A model generated the notes under the pieces. The model made no database searches and had not been told where the DNA came from. It saw only the letters and a list, made by a program, of their open reading frames with translations. Positions 20,679 to 32,315 of a DNA stretch of 64,000 nt are shown one piece after another (the stretch's first letter is position 1; each line of letters starts with the position of its first letter). Source of the DNA: Reyranella sp. (GTDB lineage: Bacteria; Pseudomonadota; Alphaproteobacteria; Reyranellales; Reyranellaceae); NCBI GenBank assembly GCA_029946105.1, contig JAQSDW010000225.1, positions 1 through 64,000 of the forward strand. Reading direction: 5' to 3'. The position numbers and the translations under genes are program-made.

Positions 20679-21962
20679 CTACTCGGCCGCCAGCTTTTCG
20701 GTGCGCGCGCGGATGCGGCGCTCCATCTCAGGTCGGAAATGCCGGATCAGGCCCTGGATCGGCCAGGCCGCCGCATCGCCCAGGGCACAGATCGTGTGGC
20801 CTTCGACCTGCTTGGTGACTTCCTCCAGCGCGTCGATCTCCTCGAGGCGCGCGTTGCCCGTCACCATGCGTTCCATCACGCGCCACATCCAGCCGGTGCC
20901 TTCACGGCACGGCGTGCACTGGCCGCAGCTTTCATGCTTGTAGAAGTAGCTGAGCCGCGCGATCGCCTTCACGACGTCCGTCGACTTGTCCATGACGATG
21001 ACCGCCGCGGTGCCGAGGCCCGACCGCTGGTCGCGCAGCGAGTCGAAATCCATCAGGACTGTGTCGCAGATCGACTTGGGCAGCAGCGGCACCGAGGCGC
21101 CGCCGGGGATCACCGCCAGCAGGTTGTCCCAGCCGCCGCGGACGCCACCCGCGTGACGATCGATCAGCTCGCGCAGCGGGATGCCCATTTCCTCTTCGAC
21201 ATTGCAGGGCTTGTTCACATGGCCCGAGATGCAAAAGAGCTTGGTCCCGGTATTGTTGGGCCGGCCTATGCCTGCGAACCACGCCGCTCCACGACGGAGG
21301 ATGGTGGGTGCCACGGCAATCGACTCGACGTTGTTCACCGTCGACGGGCAGCCGTAGAGGCCTGATCCGGCCGGAAACGGCGGCTTCAGGCGCGGCATGC
21401 CCTTCTTTCCTTCGAGGCTCTCCAACAGCGCGGTTTCCTCACCGCAAATGTAGGCGCCGGCGCCACGATGGACGTAGAGATCGAAATCCCAACCCGAACC
21501 ACAGGCATTCTTGCCGAGCAAGCCTGCTTCGTAGGCTTCGCGGATCGCGACGATGAGGTTCTGCGCCTCGTTGTAGAACTCGCCGCGGACGTAGATGTAG
21601 CCAGCGTTGGCACGCATGGCGAAGCCCGCCACCAGGCAGCCTTCAATGAAGAGGTGCGGGTCGTGCCGCAGGATGTCGCGATCCTTGCAGGTGCCGGGCT
21701 CGGATTCGTCGGCATTCACGATCAGGTAATGCGGACGGTCCTTCACTTCCTTGGGCATGAACGACCACTTTAAGCCGGTCGGGAAGCCGGCGCCGCCGCG
21801 GCCGCGCAGGCCGGACTTCTTCATCTCGTCGATGATGCCGTCGTGGCCCTTGTCGAGGATGGCCTTGGTGTTGTCCCAGGCGCCGCGCGCGCGCGCGCCG
21901 GCCAGGTGCCAGTCGTGGGCACCGTAGAGATTGGTGAAGATTCGGTCCTTGTCGCCGAGCAT
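20679..21962 (-). CDS. nuoF: NADH-quinone oxidoreductase subunit F
   Basis: The 427-residue NADH- and FMN-binding subunit with the N3 cluster. Visible signatures are [15 protein letters not shown] and [19 protein letters not shown] (NADH/FMN site), and [12 protein letters not shown] (4Fe-4S ligands). It oxidises NADH with NuoE. The start is 4 bases after the nuoE stop. Confidence 0.96.
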   Translation of the reverse strand: MLGDKDRIFTNLYGAHDWHLAGARARGAWDNTKAILDKGHDGIIDEMKKSGLRGRGGAGFPTGLKWSFMPKEVKDRPHYLIVNADESEPGTCKDRDILRHDPHLFIEGCLVAGFAMRANAGYIYVRGEFYNEAQNLIVAIREAYEAGLLGKNACGSGWDFDLYVHRGAGAYICGEETALLESLEGKKGMPRLKPPFPAGSGLYGCPSTVNNVESIAVAPTILRRGAAWFAGIGRPNNTGTKLFCISGHVNKPCNVEEEMGIPLRELIDRHAGGVRGGWDNLLAVIPGGASVPLLPKSICDTVLMDFDSLRDQRSGLGTAAVIVMDKSTDVVKAIARLSYFYKHESCGQCTPCREGTGWMWRVMERMVTGNARLEEIDALEEVTKQVEGHTICALGDAAAWPIQGLIRHFRPEMERRIRARTEKLAAE

Positions 21963-21966
21963 CGTC

Positions 21967-22548
21967 CTACTCGCTCCTCAGCGTCGTGGCGCCGCCGATC
22001 GGTGCCGACGTCTGTCGGTCGACCTGCGGGCCCGGTTTCGGCGTTTCGCCGCGCCGGAACGCGTCCAGCACCTTGGCCATCGAGGTTTCGTCGAGATCCT
22101 CATAGAAGTCGTCATTGATCTGGACGACCGGCGCATTCACGCAGCCGCCGAGGCACTCGACTTCCTGAACGCTGAAGGTTTCACCATCGGCCGCATGCTG
22201 GCAGGCCTTCATGACCGCCTCTGAGCCGCGCAGCCAGCACGGCGTCGTGGTGCAGACCTGCAACAGGTATTTCCCGCGCGGCTTGAGCTGGAACATCGTG
22301 TAGAAAGTGGCGATCTCGTAAACCCGGATCGGCGCCATATCGAGCAGCTTTGCGACCTCGTCCATCGCCACCCGCGGCAACCAACCCTGCTGGCGTTGCG
22401 CGAGGTCGAGCACGGCGATCACGGCACTGGCCTGGCGACCCGCGGGATAGTGCGACATCAATTCCCGGACCTTGGCCAGGTTCTCCGGCGTGAAGACGAA
22501 CTGGCCGACGTGCGGCACGTCCTTGGGATCGGCGGTGATCATCGCCAT
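21967..22548 (-). CDS. nuoE: NADH-quinone oxidoreductase subunit E
   Basis: A 193-residue thioredoxin-like [2Fe-2S] subunit (N1a). The four cysteines lie in [12 protein letters not shown] and [10 protein letters not shown]. It works with NuoF at the tip of the peripheral arm. The C-terminal tail (about 25 residues after [12 protein letters not shown]) is low-complexity and variable in the family. It is 11 bases after nuoD. Confidence 0.95.
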   Translation of the reverse strand: MAMITADPKDVPHVGQFVFTPENLAKVRELMSHYPAGRQASAVIAVLDLAQRQQGWLPRVAMDEVAKLLDMAPIRVYEIATFYTMFQLKPRGKYLLQVCTTTPCWLRGSEAVMKACQHAADGETFSVQEVECLGGCVNAPVVQINDDFYEDLDETSMAKVLDAFRRGETPKPGPQVDRQTSAPIGGATTLRSE

Positions 22549-22559
22549 CTCATCGTCTC

Positions 22560-23744
22560 CTAGCGGTCGATCTCGCCGAACACGATGTCTAGCGAGCCGA
22601 TGTTCGCCGACATGTCGGCGAGCTGGTGGCCCTTCGTCATCATCTCGAGCGCCTGCAAATGCGGAAACCCCGGCGCGCGGATTTTGCAGCGATAGGGCTT
22701 GTTGGTGCCGTCGGACACCAGGTAGACGCCGAACTCGCCCTTCGGCGCCTCGACCGCCGTGTAGGTCTCGCCGGCCGGCACCTTGTAGCCTTCGGTGTAG
22801 AGCTTGAAGTGATGAATCAGGGCTTCCATCGAGCCCTTCATTTCACCACGACGCGGCGGCGACAGCTTGCGGTCATCGACCCTGACCGGTCCGCCCACCT
22901 TGCGCAGCGCCACGATGCACTGCTCCATGATGCGCACGCTCTGATACATCTCTTCGATGCGCACGAGGTAGCGTGCAAAGCAGTCGCCGGTCTTACCGAG
23001 GGGAATGTCGAAATCCATCCGGTCGTAGACGTCATAGGGCTGCGACTTGCGCAGATCCCAGGGAATGCCCGAGGCGCGGATCAATGGCCCGGAGAAGCCC
23101 CAGTCGAGCGCCTGCTCGGCCGACACGATACCGATGTCGACGGTGCGCTGGCGGAAGATGCGATTGTCGTTCAGCAGCTTCTCGATGTCCTTGAGGAACG
23201 GGATGAACTGCCTGATCCAGCCGTCCATCGAATCGAGCATGCCGTCGGGCAGGTCCTGGTGAACGCCGCCGGGCCGGAAGTAGGCCGCGTGCATGCGTGA
23301 ACCACTCACCTGCTCGTAATATTCCATCAGCAGCTCACGCTGCTCAAAGCCCCACAGCGGAGGCGTCAGCGCTCCCGTGTCCATGGCGAATGTCGTGACG
23401 TTCAGCAGATGGTTCAGGATGCGGGTGATCTCGGAGAACAACACGCGAATATACTGGCCGCGCTCCGGCGCGGTGATGCCGAGCAGCTTCTCCACGCCCA
23501 GCGCGAAGGCGTGCTCCTGGCACATCGGTGAAACGTAATCGAGGCGATCGAAGTACGGCACCGCCTGCAGGTAGCTCTTGTACTCGATCAGCTTCTCGGT
23601 GCCGCGATGCAGCAGTCCAATATGCGGATCGCAGCGCTCCACGATCTCGCCGTCCATCTCGACGACCAGACGCAGCACGCCGTGAGCCGCAGGGTGCTGC
23701 GGCCCGAAATTCATCGTCAGGGTCTTGATCTCGACGTCGGACAT
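22560..23744 (-). CDS. nuoD: NADH-quinone oxidoreductase subunit D
   Basis: A 394-residue quinone-site subunit related to hydrogenase large subunits. It begins [27 protein letters not shown] and includes [16 protein letters not shown] and DIVFGEIDR at the C-terminus. The frame continues upstream into arginine-rich sequence overlapping nuoC, so the start is set at 23744, one base after the nuoC stop. Confidence 0.96.
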   Translation of the reverse strand: MSDVEIKTLTMNFGPQHPAAHGVLRLVVEMDGEIVERCDPHIGLLHRGTEKLIEYKSYLQAVPYFDRLDYVSPMCQEHAFALGVEKLLGITAPERGQYIRVLFSEITRILNHLLNVTTFAMDTGALTPPLWGFEQRELLMEYYEQVSGSRMHAAYFRPGGVHQDLPDGMLDSMDGWIRQFIPFLKDIEKLLNDNRIFRQRTVDIGIVSAEQALDWGFSGPLIRASGIPWDLRKSQPYDVYDRMDFDIPLGKTGDCFARYLVRIEEMYQSVRIMEQCIVALRKVGGPVRVDDRKLSPPRRGEMKGSMEALIHHFKLYTEGYKVPAGETYTAVEAPKGEFGVYLVSDGTNKPYRCKIRAPGFPHLQALEMMTKGHQLADMSANIGSLDIVFGEIDR

Positions 23745-23745
23745 G

Positions 23746-24378
23746 TCAGTTCGCCCCGGTCTTTGCCGGCGCCGGCGGCGAAGCCTTCTCGTCACCCGGC
23801 AGGACACGCTCGATGCCGCCTTCCCACGGGCTGAGGAAGTCGAAGCGGCGGAATTCCTGCGCGAGCTTCACCGGCTCGTAGACCACGCGCTTCTGAATAT
23901 CGTCCCAGCGCAGCTCGACGAAGCCGGTGAGCGGGAAATCCTTACGCAAGGGATGCCCCTCGAAACCATAGTCGGTGAGGATGCGCCGCAGATCTGGGTG
24001 GTCCGAAAACCACACGCCGTAGAGATCATAGGTCTCGCGTTCGAACCACCCGGCGGCGCTGTACACCGGCGCGGCCGACGGCACGGGCGTCGCTTCGTCG
24101 GTTGCGACCTTGATGCGGATCCGCAGGTTGTTCTTGAGGCTGAGCAGATTGTAGACGACGTCGAAGCGCTTCTCGCGCTCCGGCCAATCGACGCCACAGA
24201 TGTCGATCAGCTGCTTGAACAGGCATTTCGGGTCGTCACGCAGGAACGTGAGCAAACCGAGCAGCCTGTCCGGAGGACATTCCAGCATCAGTTCGCCAAG
24301 GCGGACATCGCAGCCCGTCACCGCGCCTGCGGTCGCGTGGACGATATGGTCGCCGAGTTCCTTCAGCGGTTCGTCCAT
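23746..24378 (-). CDS. nuoC: NADH-quinone oxidoreductase subunit C
   Basis: A 210-residue peripheral-arm subunit. The signature stretch [42 protein letters not shown] is characteristic. Separate nuoC and nuoD genes (no fusion) are usual in alphaproteobacteria. The start at [10 protein letters not shown] shares one base with the nuoB stop (TGATG), so coupling is likely. The open frame upstream belongs to nuoB's strand region and is not NuoC-like. Confidence 0.95.
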   Translation of the reverse strand: MDEPLKELGDHIVHATAGAVTGCDVRLGELMLECPPDRLLGLLTFLRDDPKCLFKQLIDICGVDWPEREKRFDVVYNLLSLKNNLRIRIKVATDEATPVPSAAPVYSAAGWFERETYDLYGVWFSDHPDLRRILTDYGFEGHPLRKDFPLTGFVELRWDDIQKRVVYEPVKLAQEFRRFDFLSPWEGGIERVLPGDEKASPPAPAKTGAN

Positions 24379-24911
24379 CAACGCACCAGCGTTCCGGTGC
24401 GGCGGATCTTCTTCTGGAGTTGCAGGATGCCGTACAGCAGGGCCTCGGCAGTCGGCGGGCAACCGGGGACGTAGACGTCGACCGGAACGATGCGATCACA
24501 ACCGCGCACGACCGAATAGCTGTAGTGATAATAGCCGCCACCGTTGGCACAGGAGCCCATCGAGATCACGTAGCGCGGTTCGGCCATCTGGTCGTAGACC
24601 TTGCGCAGTGCAGGAGCCATCTTGTTGGTGAGCGTGCCGGCCACGATCATCACGTCGGCTGCGCGCGGACTCGGCATCGGTGCGAAACCAAAACGGTCGA
24701 GGTCGTAGCGGCTCATCCAGCAGTGGATCATCTCGACGCCGCAGCAGGCGAGGCCGAACGTCAGTCCCCACATCGATCCCGTACGGGCCCAGGTGATGAG
24801 CTTGTCGAGCTGCGCAACGACGAAGCCCTTGTCGGCCAGTTCGTCGTTCAGTGCCCGCGACAGCGCCGCCTCGGCGGCAGTGCCCGGCTTGGGCGAAGTG
24901 ACTACTCCCAT
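24378..24911 (-). CDS. nuoB: NADH-quinone oxidoreductase subunit B
   Basis: A 177-residue subunit carrying cluster N2. Its cysteine ligands are visible in [17 protein letters not shown] and VPGCPPTAE. It passes electrons to quinone. It starts [10 protein letters not shown] at 24911 and overlaps the 3' end of nuoA by 10 bases. Confidence 0.96.
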   Translation of the reverse strand: MGVVTSPKPGTAAEAALSRALNDELADKGFVVAQLDKLITWARTGSMWGLTFGLACCGVEMIHCWMSRYDLDRFGFAPMPSPRAADVMIVAGTLTNKMAPALRKVYDQMAEPRYVISMGSCANGGGYYHYSYSVVRGCDRIVPVDVYVPGCPPTAEALLYGILQLQKKIRRTGTLVR

Positions 24912-25267
24912 TCCAGGGCTCCCTTGCGCCACTCGTAGATGAACCCGATCGTGAGCACGCCCAGGAACAACATCATCGACCAGAAGCCGAACAGGCCGAT
25001 GTCGCCCAGCGTCGCCGCCCATGGAAAGAGGAAGGCCACTTCGAGATCGAAAATGATGAACAGAATGGCGACTAGATAGAAACGCACGTCAAACTTGCCG
25101 CGTGCATCATCGAAGGGCGCAAAGCCGCACTCGAACGGCGAATTCTTCTCGGAATTGGGGTTCTGACGAGCGATCAGATACGACCCGCCGAGCATTGCGC
25201 AGACCAAGCCGAAAGCGAGGCCGAGGAAGATCAGGATCGGAAGGTATTCCCTAAGAAGATCTTCCAT
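24902..25267 (-). CDS. nuoA: NADH-quinone oxidoreductase subunit A
   Basis: A 121-residue subunit with three helices and the conserved loop [32 protein letters not shown]. It is the first gene of the fourteen-gene nuo operon. I prefer the ATG at 25267 (MEDLLREY), preceded by AGGGGTGG; a GTG two codons upstream (25273) is possible. The operon promoter must lie between this start and tRNA-Asp. Confidence 0.95.
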   Translation of the reverse strand: MEDLLREYLPILIFLGLAFGLVCAMLGGSYLIARQNPNSEKNSPFECGFAPFDDARGKFDVRFYLVAILFIIFDLEVAFLFPWAATLGDIGLFGFWSMMLFLGVLTIGFIYEWRKGALEWE

Positions 25268-25308
25268 CGCCACCCCTTCGCCCTGCCTTGGGCCGCCAGT
25301 TGTGGGGC

Positions 25309-25385
25309 TGGCGCGAGCGACGGGACTCGAACCCGCGACCTCCGGCGTGACAGGCCGGCATTCTAACCAACTGAACTACGCCCGC
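25309..25385 (-). tRNA. tRNA-Asp (anticodon GTC)
   Basis: A cloverleaf of 77 bases with encoded CCA. Acceptor GCGGGCG pairs with CGCTCGC (one G-T pair). Anticodon stem CCGGC/GCCGG encloses loop CTGTCAC with anticodon GTC. The T arm contains GGTTCGAGTCC. It lies just upstream of nuoA on the same strand. Confidence 0.96.
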
Positions 25386-25518
25386 ATTAGCCCCAAACGG
25401 CGCGCGGAGAGATAAAGGAGCCCCTATGGGGTGTCAAGCATACCGCAGTCGCGAAGGCGTGCGTAAGTGCCCGATATCTCAATACTTTCCTCGCGCTGGC
25501 GGACGCTCCGCGAAATGA

Positions 25519-25593
25519 TGGTGGGCGATGACGGGATCGAACCGCCGACCTGTCCCGTGTAAAGGGAATGCTCTACCGCTGAGCTAATCGCCC
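25519..25593 (-). tRNA. tRNA-Val (anticodon TAC)
   Basis: 75 bases with encoded CCA. Acceptor GGGCGAT pairs perfectly with ATCGCCC. Anticodon loop TTTACAC gives TAC. The outermost anticodon-stem pair (27-43) is T-C, a mismatch; the other four pairs are intact. The T stem GGCGG/CCGTC has one G-T pair. Confidence 0.94.
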
Positions 25594-25629
25594 CGGCGCG
25601 CGTGGTAGCACAGCAGCGACCGAAACGCG

Positions 25630-25902
25630 CTAGTTGATCGCGTCCTTGAGGGCCTTGCTCGCCTTGAAGCGTGGCACGTTCGCCGCCGGAATCTTGATCT
25701 TCTCGCCCGTCTGGGGATTGCGCCCCTCGCCTGCCTTGCGCCTGGAAACCTGGAAGGTGCCGAAGCCGACCAGCAAGACCTTTTCTTTCTTCTTCAAGGA
25801 CTTGGTGACGACGGTCAAAATAGCATCGACGGCATTTGCCGCGTCCGTCTTGGACAGATTGGTCGAAGCGGCGACGGCGGCGATCAGATCGTGCTTGTTC
25901 AC
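25630..25902 (-). CDS. hup: DNA-binding protein HU
   Basis: A 90-residue HU/IHF-family nucleoid protein. It starts (GTG) with MNKHDLIAAVAASTNLSKTDA and carries the DNA-binding arm VGFGTFQVSRRKAGEGRNPQTGEKI. HU binds and bends DNA without strict sequence preference. AGGGG lies about 8 bases before the GTG. Its place after lon matches the common tig-clpPX-lon-hup order. Confidence 0.95.
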   Translation of the reverse strand: MNKHDLIAAVAASTNLSKTDAANAVDAILTVVTKSLKKKEKVLLVGFGTFQVSRRKAGEGRNPQTGEKIKIPAANVPRFKASKALKDAIN

Positions 25903-26017
25903 GGGCGAGCCCCTGCATGGTCCAGCAGCCTCAAGTGTAAGGGCCGCCTGAAAACGACGTCAACGTCCAATACCATATTTTGTGGGGCGACCAGTCACAA
26001 GGCGCATAAGTTGCGCC

Positions 26018-26054
26018 CAAAAACAGCGAAGCCCCGGACTGGCCGGGGCTTCGC
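26018..26054 (-). terminator. Intrinsic terminator after lon
   Basis: A 12-bp perfect stem (GCGAAGCCCCGG / CCGGGGCTTCGC, 26026-26054) is followed on the minus strand by TGTTTTTG. It lies about 20 bases beyond the lon stop and separates lon from hup transcription. Confidence 0.88.
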
Positions 26055-26073
26055 GTCGTTTCGTAGAGCCCGC

Positions 26074-28473
26074 TCAGTGTGCCCGGATGGCCTCAGGGCC
26101 CTCCGCCGGCTTGGCGGCAACGGCCTCGAGATCGTTCGGCCATTCGATGGCGACCAGTGGTTTGACCAGTGCCTTGGCAAGAACCTCGTCGACGGTTGAA
26201 ACCGGGACGATCTCCAACCCCTTTTTCACGTTGTCGGGGATCTCCGGCAGATCGCGCTCGTTCTCCTTGGGAATGAGCACGGTCTTGAGACCGCCGCGCA
26301 ATGCCGCCAGCAGCTTCTCCTTGAGGCCGCCGATCGGCAACACCCGTCCGCGCAGGCTGATCTCGCCCGTCATCGCCACGTCCTTGCGGACAGCCACGCC
26401 GGTGAGGGCCGAGACGATCGACGTGATCATGCCGACACCTGCCGAGGGACCATCCTTGGGAGTGGCGCCTTCCGGCACGTGCACGTGGATGTCGCGCTTC
26501 TCGAAGATGTTGTGCTTGATGCCGAACGCCGCCGCGCGCGAGCGGACATAGGCGTTGGCTGCCTGTACCGACTCCTGCATAACATCGCCCAGCTTGCCGG
26601 TGACGGTCACGCGACCGCGTCCCGGTACCAGCACAGCTTCGATCTGCAGCAATTCGCCACCGACTTCGGTCCACGCCAGGCCCGTGGTGATGCCGACCAG
26701 GTCCTCGAGCTCGGCCTCGCCGTAGCGGAACCGCCGCACGCCGGCGTACTTGTCGAGGTTCTTGCGCCCGATCTTGACCTTGGTCGCCCCCTTCATGAGG
26801 ATTTCCTTGGTCGACTTGCGGGCAAGGTTGGCGATCTCGCGCTCGAGATTGCGAACGCCGGCCTCACGCGTGTAGTAGCGCACGAGATCGCGCACCGCGT
26901 CGTCGTGGATCTCGAGTTCGCCCGGCCGCAGGCCGTTGGCCTCGACCTGCTTCAAGATCAGGTGCTTGCGGGCAATCGCGACCTTCTCATCTTCAGTGTA
27001 GCCGGCCAGGCGAATGATCTCCATGCGATCCATCAGCGGCTGGGCCATGCGCAGCGAGTTCGCCGTGGTGATGAACATCACGTTCGACAGGTCGTAGTCG
27101 ACCTCGAGATAGTGGTCGTTGAACGAGCTGTTCTGTTCCGGATCGAGAACCTCGAGCAGCGCCGACGACGGGTCGCCGCGGAAATCCGCGCCCAGCTTGT
27201 CGATCTCGTCGAGCAGGAAGAGCGGGTTGGACGACTTCGCCTTCTTCATGCTCTGGATGACCTTGCCCGGCAGCGAACCGATGTAGGTCCGACGATGGCC
27301 GCGGATCTCGGCCTCGTCCCGCACGCCGCCCAGCGACATGCGCACGAAATTGCGTCCCGTGGCCTTGGCGATCGACTTGCCGAGCGAAGTCTTGCCGACG
27401 CCCGGTGGGCCGACGAGGCAGAGGATCGGACCCTTCATCTTGTCGACCCGCTGCTGGACCGCGAGATACTCGAGGATGCGCTCCTTGACCTTCTCGAGGC
27501 CATGATGGTCGGCGTTGAGAATCTCCTCGGCGTACTTCAGATCCTTGATGATCTTGGTCGGCTTGCGCCACGGGATCGACAGCAGCCAGTCGAGGTAGTT
27601 GCGCACCACCGTCGCCTCGGCCGACATCGGGCTCATGGTCCGGAGCTTCTTTAGCTCGGCATTGGCCTTCTCGCGTGCTTCCTTGGACAGGCGCGTCTTG
27701 CGGATGCGCTTCTCCAGCTCGGAGACCTCGTCGCGACCGTCCTCGGTCTCGCCAAGCTCCTTCTGAATCGCCTTCATCTGCTCGTTGAGATAGTACTCGC
27801 GCTGCGTCTTCTCCATCTGGCGCTTCACGCGATTGCGGATCTTCTTCTCGACCTGCAGGACGCCGATCTCGCCTTCCATCAGGCCGAGGATGCGCTCCAG
27901 CCGCTTGGAGACCGAATCGAGTTCCAGCAGCTGCTGCTTCTCGGCAACCTTGAGGGCGAGATGAGCCGAGATCGTGTCGGCGAGCTTGGCCGGCTCCTCG
28001 ATCTTGTTGATCGAGACGACGACTTCCGGCGGCACCTTCTTGTTCAGCTTCACGTAGTTCTCGAATTCCGAGACCACGGTACGCGCCGCTGCTTGAAGCT
28101 CGGCCGACTCGGTGGCCGCCTCTTCCATCTCCACTGCGCGCGCCTCGAAGAAGTCGGTGCGATCCGTATAGCCGGTGACCCGCACGCGCCGTCCGCCCTC
28201 GACCAGCACCTTGACGGTGTCGTCGGGCAGCTTGAGGAGCTGGAGAACCGTGCCGAGCGTGCCGATGGTGTAGATGTCCTCGGGGCCCGGATCGTCCTGG
28301 CTGGCATTCTTCTGGGCGATCAAAAGGATCTGCTTGTCGTCCTTCATCACCTCTTCGAGCGCCTTGACGCTCTTCTCGCGGCCGACGAAGAGCGGAACGA
28401 TCATGCCGGGAAACACGACAATGTCGCGCAACGGCAGGACCGGGTAGACAGTTCCTTGAATGGGGGCGTTCAT
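26074..28473 (-). CDS. lon: ATP-dependent protease Lon
   Basis: A 799-residue LonA protease. The N-terminal substrate domain starts [23 protein letters not shown]. The AAA+ module has Walker [10 protein letters not shown] and Walker [10 protein letters not shown]. The C-terminal protease domain has catalytic Ser677 in [10 protein letters not shown] and the partner lysine in [10 protein letters not shown]. It degrades misfolded and regulatory proteins in the cytoplasm. It stands alone between two terminator-like regions, so it probably has its own promoter in the 173-base gap behind clpX. Confidence 0.97.
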   Translation of the reverse strand: MNAPIQGTVYPVLPLRDIVVFPGMIVPLFVGREKSVKALEEVMKDDKQILLIAQKNASQDDPGPEDIYTIGTLGTVLQLLKLPDDTVKVLVEGGRRVRVTGYTDRTDFFEARAVEMEEAATESAELQAAARTVVSEFENYVKLNKKVPPEVVVSINKIEEPAKLADTISAHLALKVAEKQQLLELDSVSKRLERILGLMEGEIGVLQVEKKIRNRVKRQMEKTQREYYLNEQMKAIQKELGETEDGRDEVSELEKRIRKTRLSKEAREKANAELKKLRTMSPMSAEATVVRNYLDWLLSIPWRKPTKIIKDLKYAEEILNADHHGLEKVKERILEYLAVQQRVDKMKGPILCLVGPPGVGKTSLGKSIAKATGRNFVRMSLGGVRDEAEIRGHRRTYIGSLPGKVIQSMKKAKSSNPLFLLDEIDKLGADFRGDPSSALLEVLDPEQNSSFNDHYLEVDYDLSNVMFITTANSLRMAQPLMDRMEIIRLAGYTEDEKVAIARKHLILKQVEANGLRPGELEIHDDAVRDLVRYYTREAGVRNLEREIANLARKSTKEILMKGATKVKIGRKNLDKYAGVRRFRYGEAELEDLVGITTGLAWTEVGGELLQIEAVLVPGRGRVTVTGKLGDVMQESVQAANAYVRSRAAAFGIKHNIFEKRDIHVHVPEGATPKDGPSAGVGMITSIVSALTGVAVRKDVAMTGEISLRGRVLPIGGLKEKLLAALRGGLKTVLIPKENERDLPEIPDNVKKGLEIVPVSTVDEVLAKALVKPLVAIEWPNDLEAVAAKPAEGPEAIRAH

Positions 28474-28570
28474 GATGCCTCACAACGTACGCTGTTAGAG
28501 CTACTCGCCCCTCGGCCGCGATCCCCGGAATGGGCGATCTGCGGCACAAAATGACGCGCACTCGTCAGCA

Positions 28571-28640
28571 AAGATTGGCTTGAACAGGGGGTTGTTCAAG
28601 CCCCGTCGAGGATCGTCGGCGACAGGCATCGCCGACGCAG
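28571..28640 (-). terminator. Double hairpin downstream of clpX
   Basis: Two perfect inverted repeats lie in the clpX-lon gap: CGTCGGCGA/TCGCCGACG (28614-28637) and GGCTTGAACA/TGTTCAAGCC (28577-28602). On the minus strand the second is followed only by AATCTTTG, a weak U tract. They probably terminate or process the clpX transcript. A protein-binding role upstream of lon cannot be excluded. Confidence 0.55.
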
Positions 28641-28646
28641 CAAGAC

Positions 28647-29918
<1,272 letters not shown>

Positions 29919-30059
29919 GTTGTTAACGCACCTCCGCTTGGCGGCTCGCAGACTGCGAGCCCGCACACAAGACTATGTTAAACGCGACCCTAGGATGGCC
30001 ACAACATCAAAATATGGTGTGTCGGCAGCCGAAACAGAACCAATTGGTCGCGGTCGCCC

Positions 30060-30707
30060 TCAGGAGGCGGCCGCCTGGATGGTCGGAGTCGGCCTCTTTT
30101 GCAGCACTTCGTCGATCAGGCCGAACTCCTTCGCTTCCTGTGGGGCGAAGAATTTATCCCGCTCCATGGCTCGCTCGATCTCCTCGATCGTACGGCCCGT
30201 ATGGTCGACATACATCTGATTGAGCCGGGCCCGGGTCGACAATATCTCCTTGGCGTGGATTTCAATGTCCGTCGCCTGGCCCTGGGCGCCACCAGAAGGC
30301 TGGTGGATCATGATCCGGGCATTGGGGAGCGAATAGCGCTTGCCCTTTTGGCCGGCCATCAACAACAGCGACCCGGCCGACGCGGCTTGGCCGAACACCA
30401 GGGTCGAAATCTGCGGGCGCACGTATTGCATAGTGTCGTAAACAGCCAGCCCCGACGTCACCACCCCCCCGGGGGAGTTGATATAGAAGGAGATATCCTT
30501 GGCCGGATTCTCCGACTCGAGATAAAGCAGCTGGGCGCAGATCACGCCGGCCACATTGTCCTCGATTGGGCCGTTCAGGAAAACGATGCGTTCCTTGAGC
30601 AGCCTCGACCAGATGTCGTAGCCGCGCTCGCCGCGCGCCGATTGCTCGACGACCATCGGCACGTAGTAGTTGTTGTAGACTTCCAGCGGATCGCGGTCGC
30701 GAATCAT
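30060..30707 (-). CDS. clpP: ATP-dependent Clp protease proteolytic subunit ClpP
   Basis: A 215-residue serine peptidase that forms the ClpXP/ClpAP chamber. The triad is Ser110 (GQAASAGS), His135 (MIHQPSGG) and Asp184 (MERDKFF). The N-terminal stretch [27 protein letters not shown] is typical. It follows tig by 75 bases and precedes clpX. Confidence 0.97.
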   Translation of the reverse strand: MIRDRDPLEVYNNYYVPMVVEQSARGERGYDIWSRLLKERIVFLNGPIEDNVAGVICAQLLYLESENPAKDISFYINSPGGVVTSGLAVYDTMQYVRPQISTLVFGQAASAGSLLLMAGQKGKRYSLPNARIMIHQPSGGAQGQATDIEIHAKEILSTRARLNQMYVDHTGRTIEEIERAMERDKFFAPQEAKEFGLIDEVLQKRPTPTIQAAAS

Positions 30708-30782
30708 CGCGTGGCCCCCTTTGTGACTGTCGTTCTAAAAGTGGCAGCGACGGCGGCCATCTTCAAGGCCGCCGGCTCCAGA

Positions 30783-32129
30783 TCAAATGGGCGCCGCTTC
30801 AGTTGGCTTTTCTTCTTCGGCTTCGCGAGCCGCCTTGAGTAGTTCCTCCGGGGTAACCGACTTTTCGGAGACCTTGGCGAGCTCGAGGATGAAGTCGACC
30901 GTCTTCTCTTCGAAGATCGGCGCACGAAGCTGGTCCTTCAGTTGCGCATTCTTGCCGTAGAACTCGAGGACCTGGCGCTCCTGCCCGGGGTAACGCATGG
31001 CTTCGCGCATCACCGCCTGATTGAGTTCCTCGGGCGTGACATCGATGCTGTTGGACCGACCAACGTCGGCCAGCAACAGGCCGAGACGAACGCGGCGCTC
31101 GGCGATCTCGCGGTACTCCTTGCGCATCTTCTCTTCGTCGCCCTCGGGCGTCTGGCCGTTCTTCTTGGCTTCTTCGATGCGCTGCCAGATCGCGTTGAAT
31201 TCACCTTCGACCAACCCCTCGGGCACCGGGAACTTGTGCAGGTCAGCAAGCTTGTCGAGCAAGTGCCGCTTGATCATCGAACGCGAAATCTGGCTGTAAT
31301 CCTGGCCGATCCGCTCGGCCACCGCCTTGCGCATCGCCTCGAGGTTTTCGAAGTTGTTCTTCTTCGCCAGCTCGTCGTCGGCGGGCTTGTCGACGAACTC
31401 CAGGATCTCCTTGATCGTGCACTTGAAGATGGCGTCCTTGCCCGCGAGTTCGGGCGCGTTGTAGTCGGCCGGGAACGTCACCTTGACGTCGATCGTCTTA
31501 CCGACTTCCGCGCCGGCGAGCTGGTCTTCGAAGCCCGGGATGAATGAACCGGAGCCGATTTCAAGCGTGTAGTCGGTGGCGGCACCGCCGGGAAACTCCG
31601 CTCCGTCGACCGAGCCCACGAAGTCGAGCTTGATCGCATCGCCCTTCTGCGCCGGGCGCGCCGGTTCGACCGGCTTCTGCTCCCGGTTCGCCTTGGCGAT
31701 CCGCTCGATCGCGTCGTCGACGTCCTTGTCAGGAACACTGGCCTTCAACCGCTCGAGTTCAACACCGGAAAAATCGACTTTGCCGATTTCAGGCAAAACC
31801 TCGATCGCGACTTCAAATTCGACGTCTTTGCCCTCTTCGAGCTGTTTGAGGTCGACGCGGGGCTGCAGCGCAGGCTTCAGTCCGCGGTCCTCGATAGCCT
31901 TGGCGGTGCTCGAATTCACCGCCTGCTCCAGGGCTTCACCATACAGGGCCTGACCGTACTGCTTCTTCAGCAGGCCAACCGGCACCTTGCCCGGCCGGAA
32001 GCCCGGCAGCGTCGCCGTCTGGGCCAGCTCGGCCAGGCGCTCGTCGACTTTGGCCGACAGGTCGCCGGCGGGAACGATGATCTTGAATTGCCGCTTCAGC
32101 CCTTCGGCCGAAAGTTCCGTCACTTGCAT
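30783..32129 (-). CDS. tig: Trigger factor
   Basis: A 448-residue ribosome-associated chaperone. The N-terminal ribosome-binding domain contains the GFRPGKVP signature. The FKBP-type PPIase domain is around residues 150-240 (GDAIKLDFVGSVDGAEFPGG). A long helical C-terminal domain completes it. Start at MQVTELSAEGLKRQ; the open frame upstream runs into the tRNA-Leu gene. It is the first gene of tig-clpP-clpX. Confidence 0.95.
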   Translation of the reverse strand: MQVTELSAEGLKRQFKIIVPAGDLSAKVDERLAELAQTATLPGFRPGKVPVGLLKKQYGQALYGEALEQAVNSSTAKAIEDRGLKPALQPRVDLKQLEEGKDVEFEVAIEVLPEIGKVDFSGVELERLKASVPDKDVDDAIERIAKANREQKPVEPARPAQKGDAIKLDFVGSVDGAEFPGGAATDYTLEIGSGSFIPGFEDQLAGAEVGKTIDVKVTFPADYNAPELAGKDAIFKCTIKEILEFVDKPADDELAKKNNFENLEAMRKAVAERIGQDYSQISRSMIKRHLLDKLADLHKFPVPEGLVEGEFNAIWQRIEEAKKNGQTPEGDEEKMRKEYREIAERRVRLGLLLADVGRSNSIDVTPEELNQAVMREAMRYPGQERQVLEFYGKNAQLKDQLRAPIFEEKTVDFILELAKVSEKSVTPEELLKAAREAEEEKPTEAAPI

Positions 32130-32150
32130 TTTCTCTCTTCCACTTCCGTC

Positions 32151-32235
32151 TGGTGCGGGCGGAGGGACTTGAACCCCCACGCCTTGCGGCACGAGAACCT
32201 AAATCTCGCGTGTCTACCAATTTCACCACGCCCGC
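32151..32235 (-). tRNA. tRNA-Leu (anticodon TAG)
   Basis: 85 bases with encoded CCA and the long variable arm of a class II tRNA. Acceptor GCGGGCG faces CGCCCGC. The anticodon stem CGAGA/TCTCG holds loop TTTAGGT with anticodon TAG. It sits 21 bases upstream of tig on the same strand. Confidence 0.95.
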
Positions 32236-32315
32236 CCGACATCTGCTCGCGCCATCGGGGCGTGCCGCGAGGGCGAATCGCGGGCCTCTTAGCCCGCGCC
32301 CGGCAAGCGGTCAAT

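Noticed and set aside
26479-27654. A 391-codon plus-strand frame opposite lon
   Set aside because: Antisense shadow; Lon on the minus strand is full length with intact catalytic residues.
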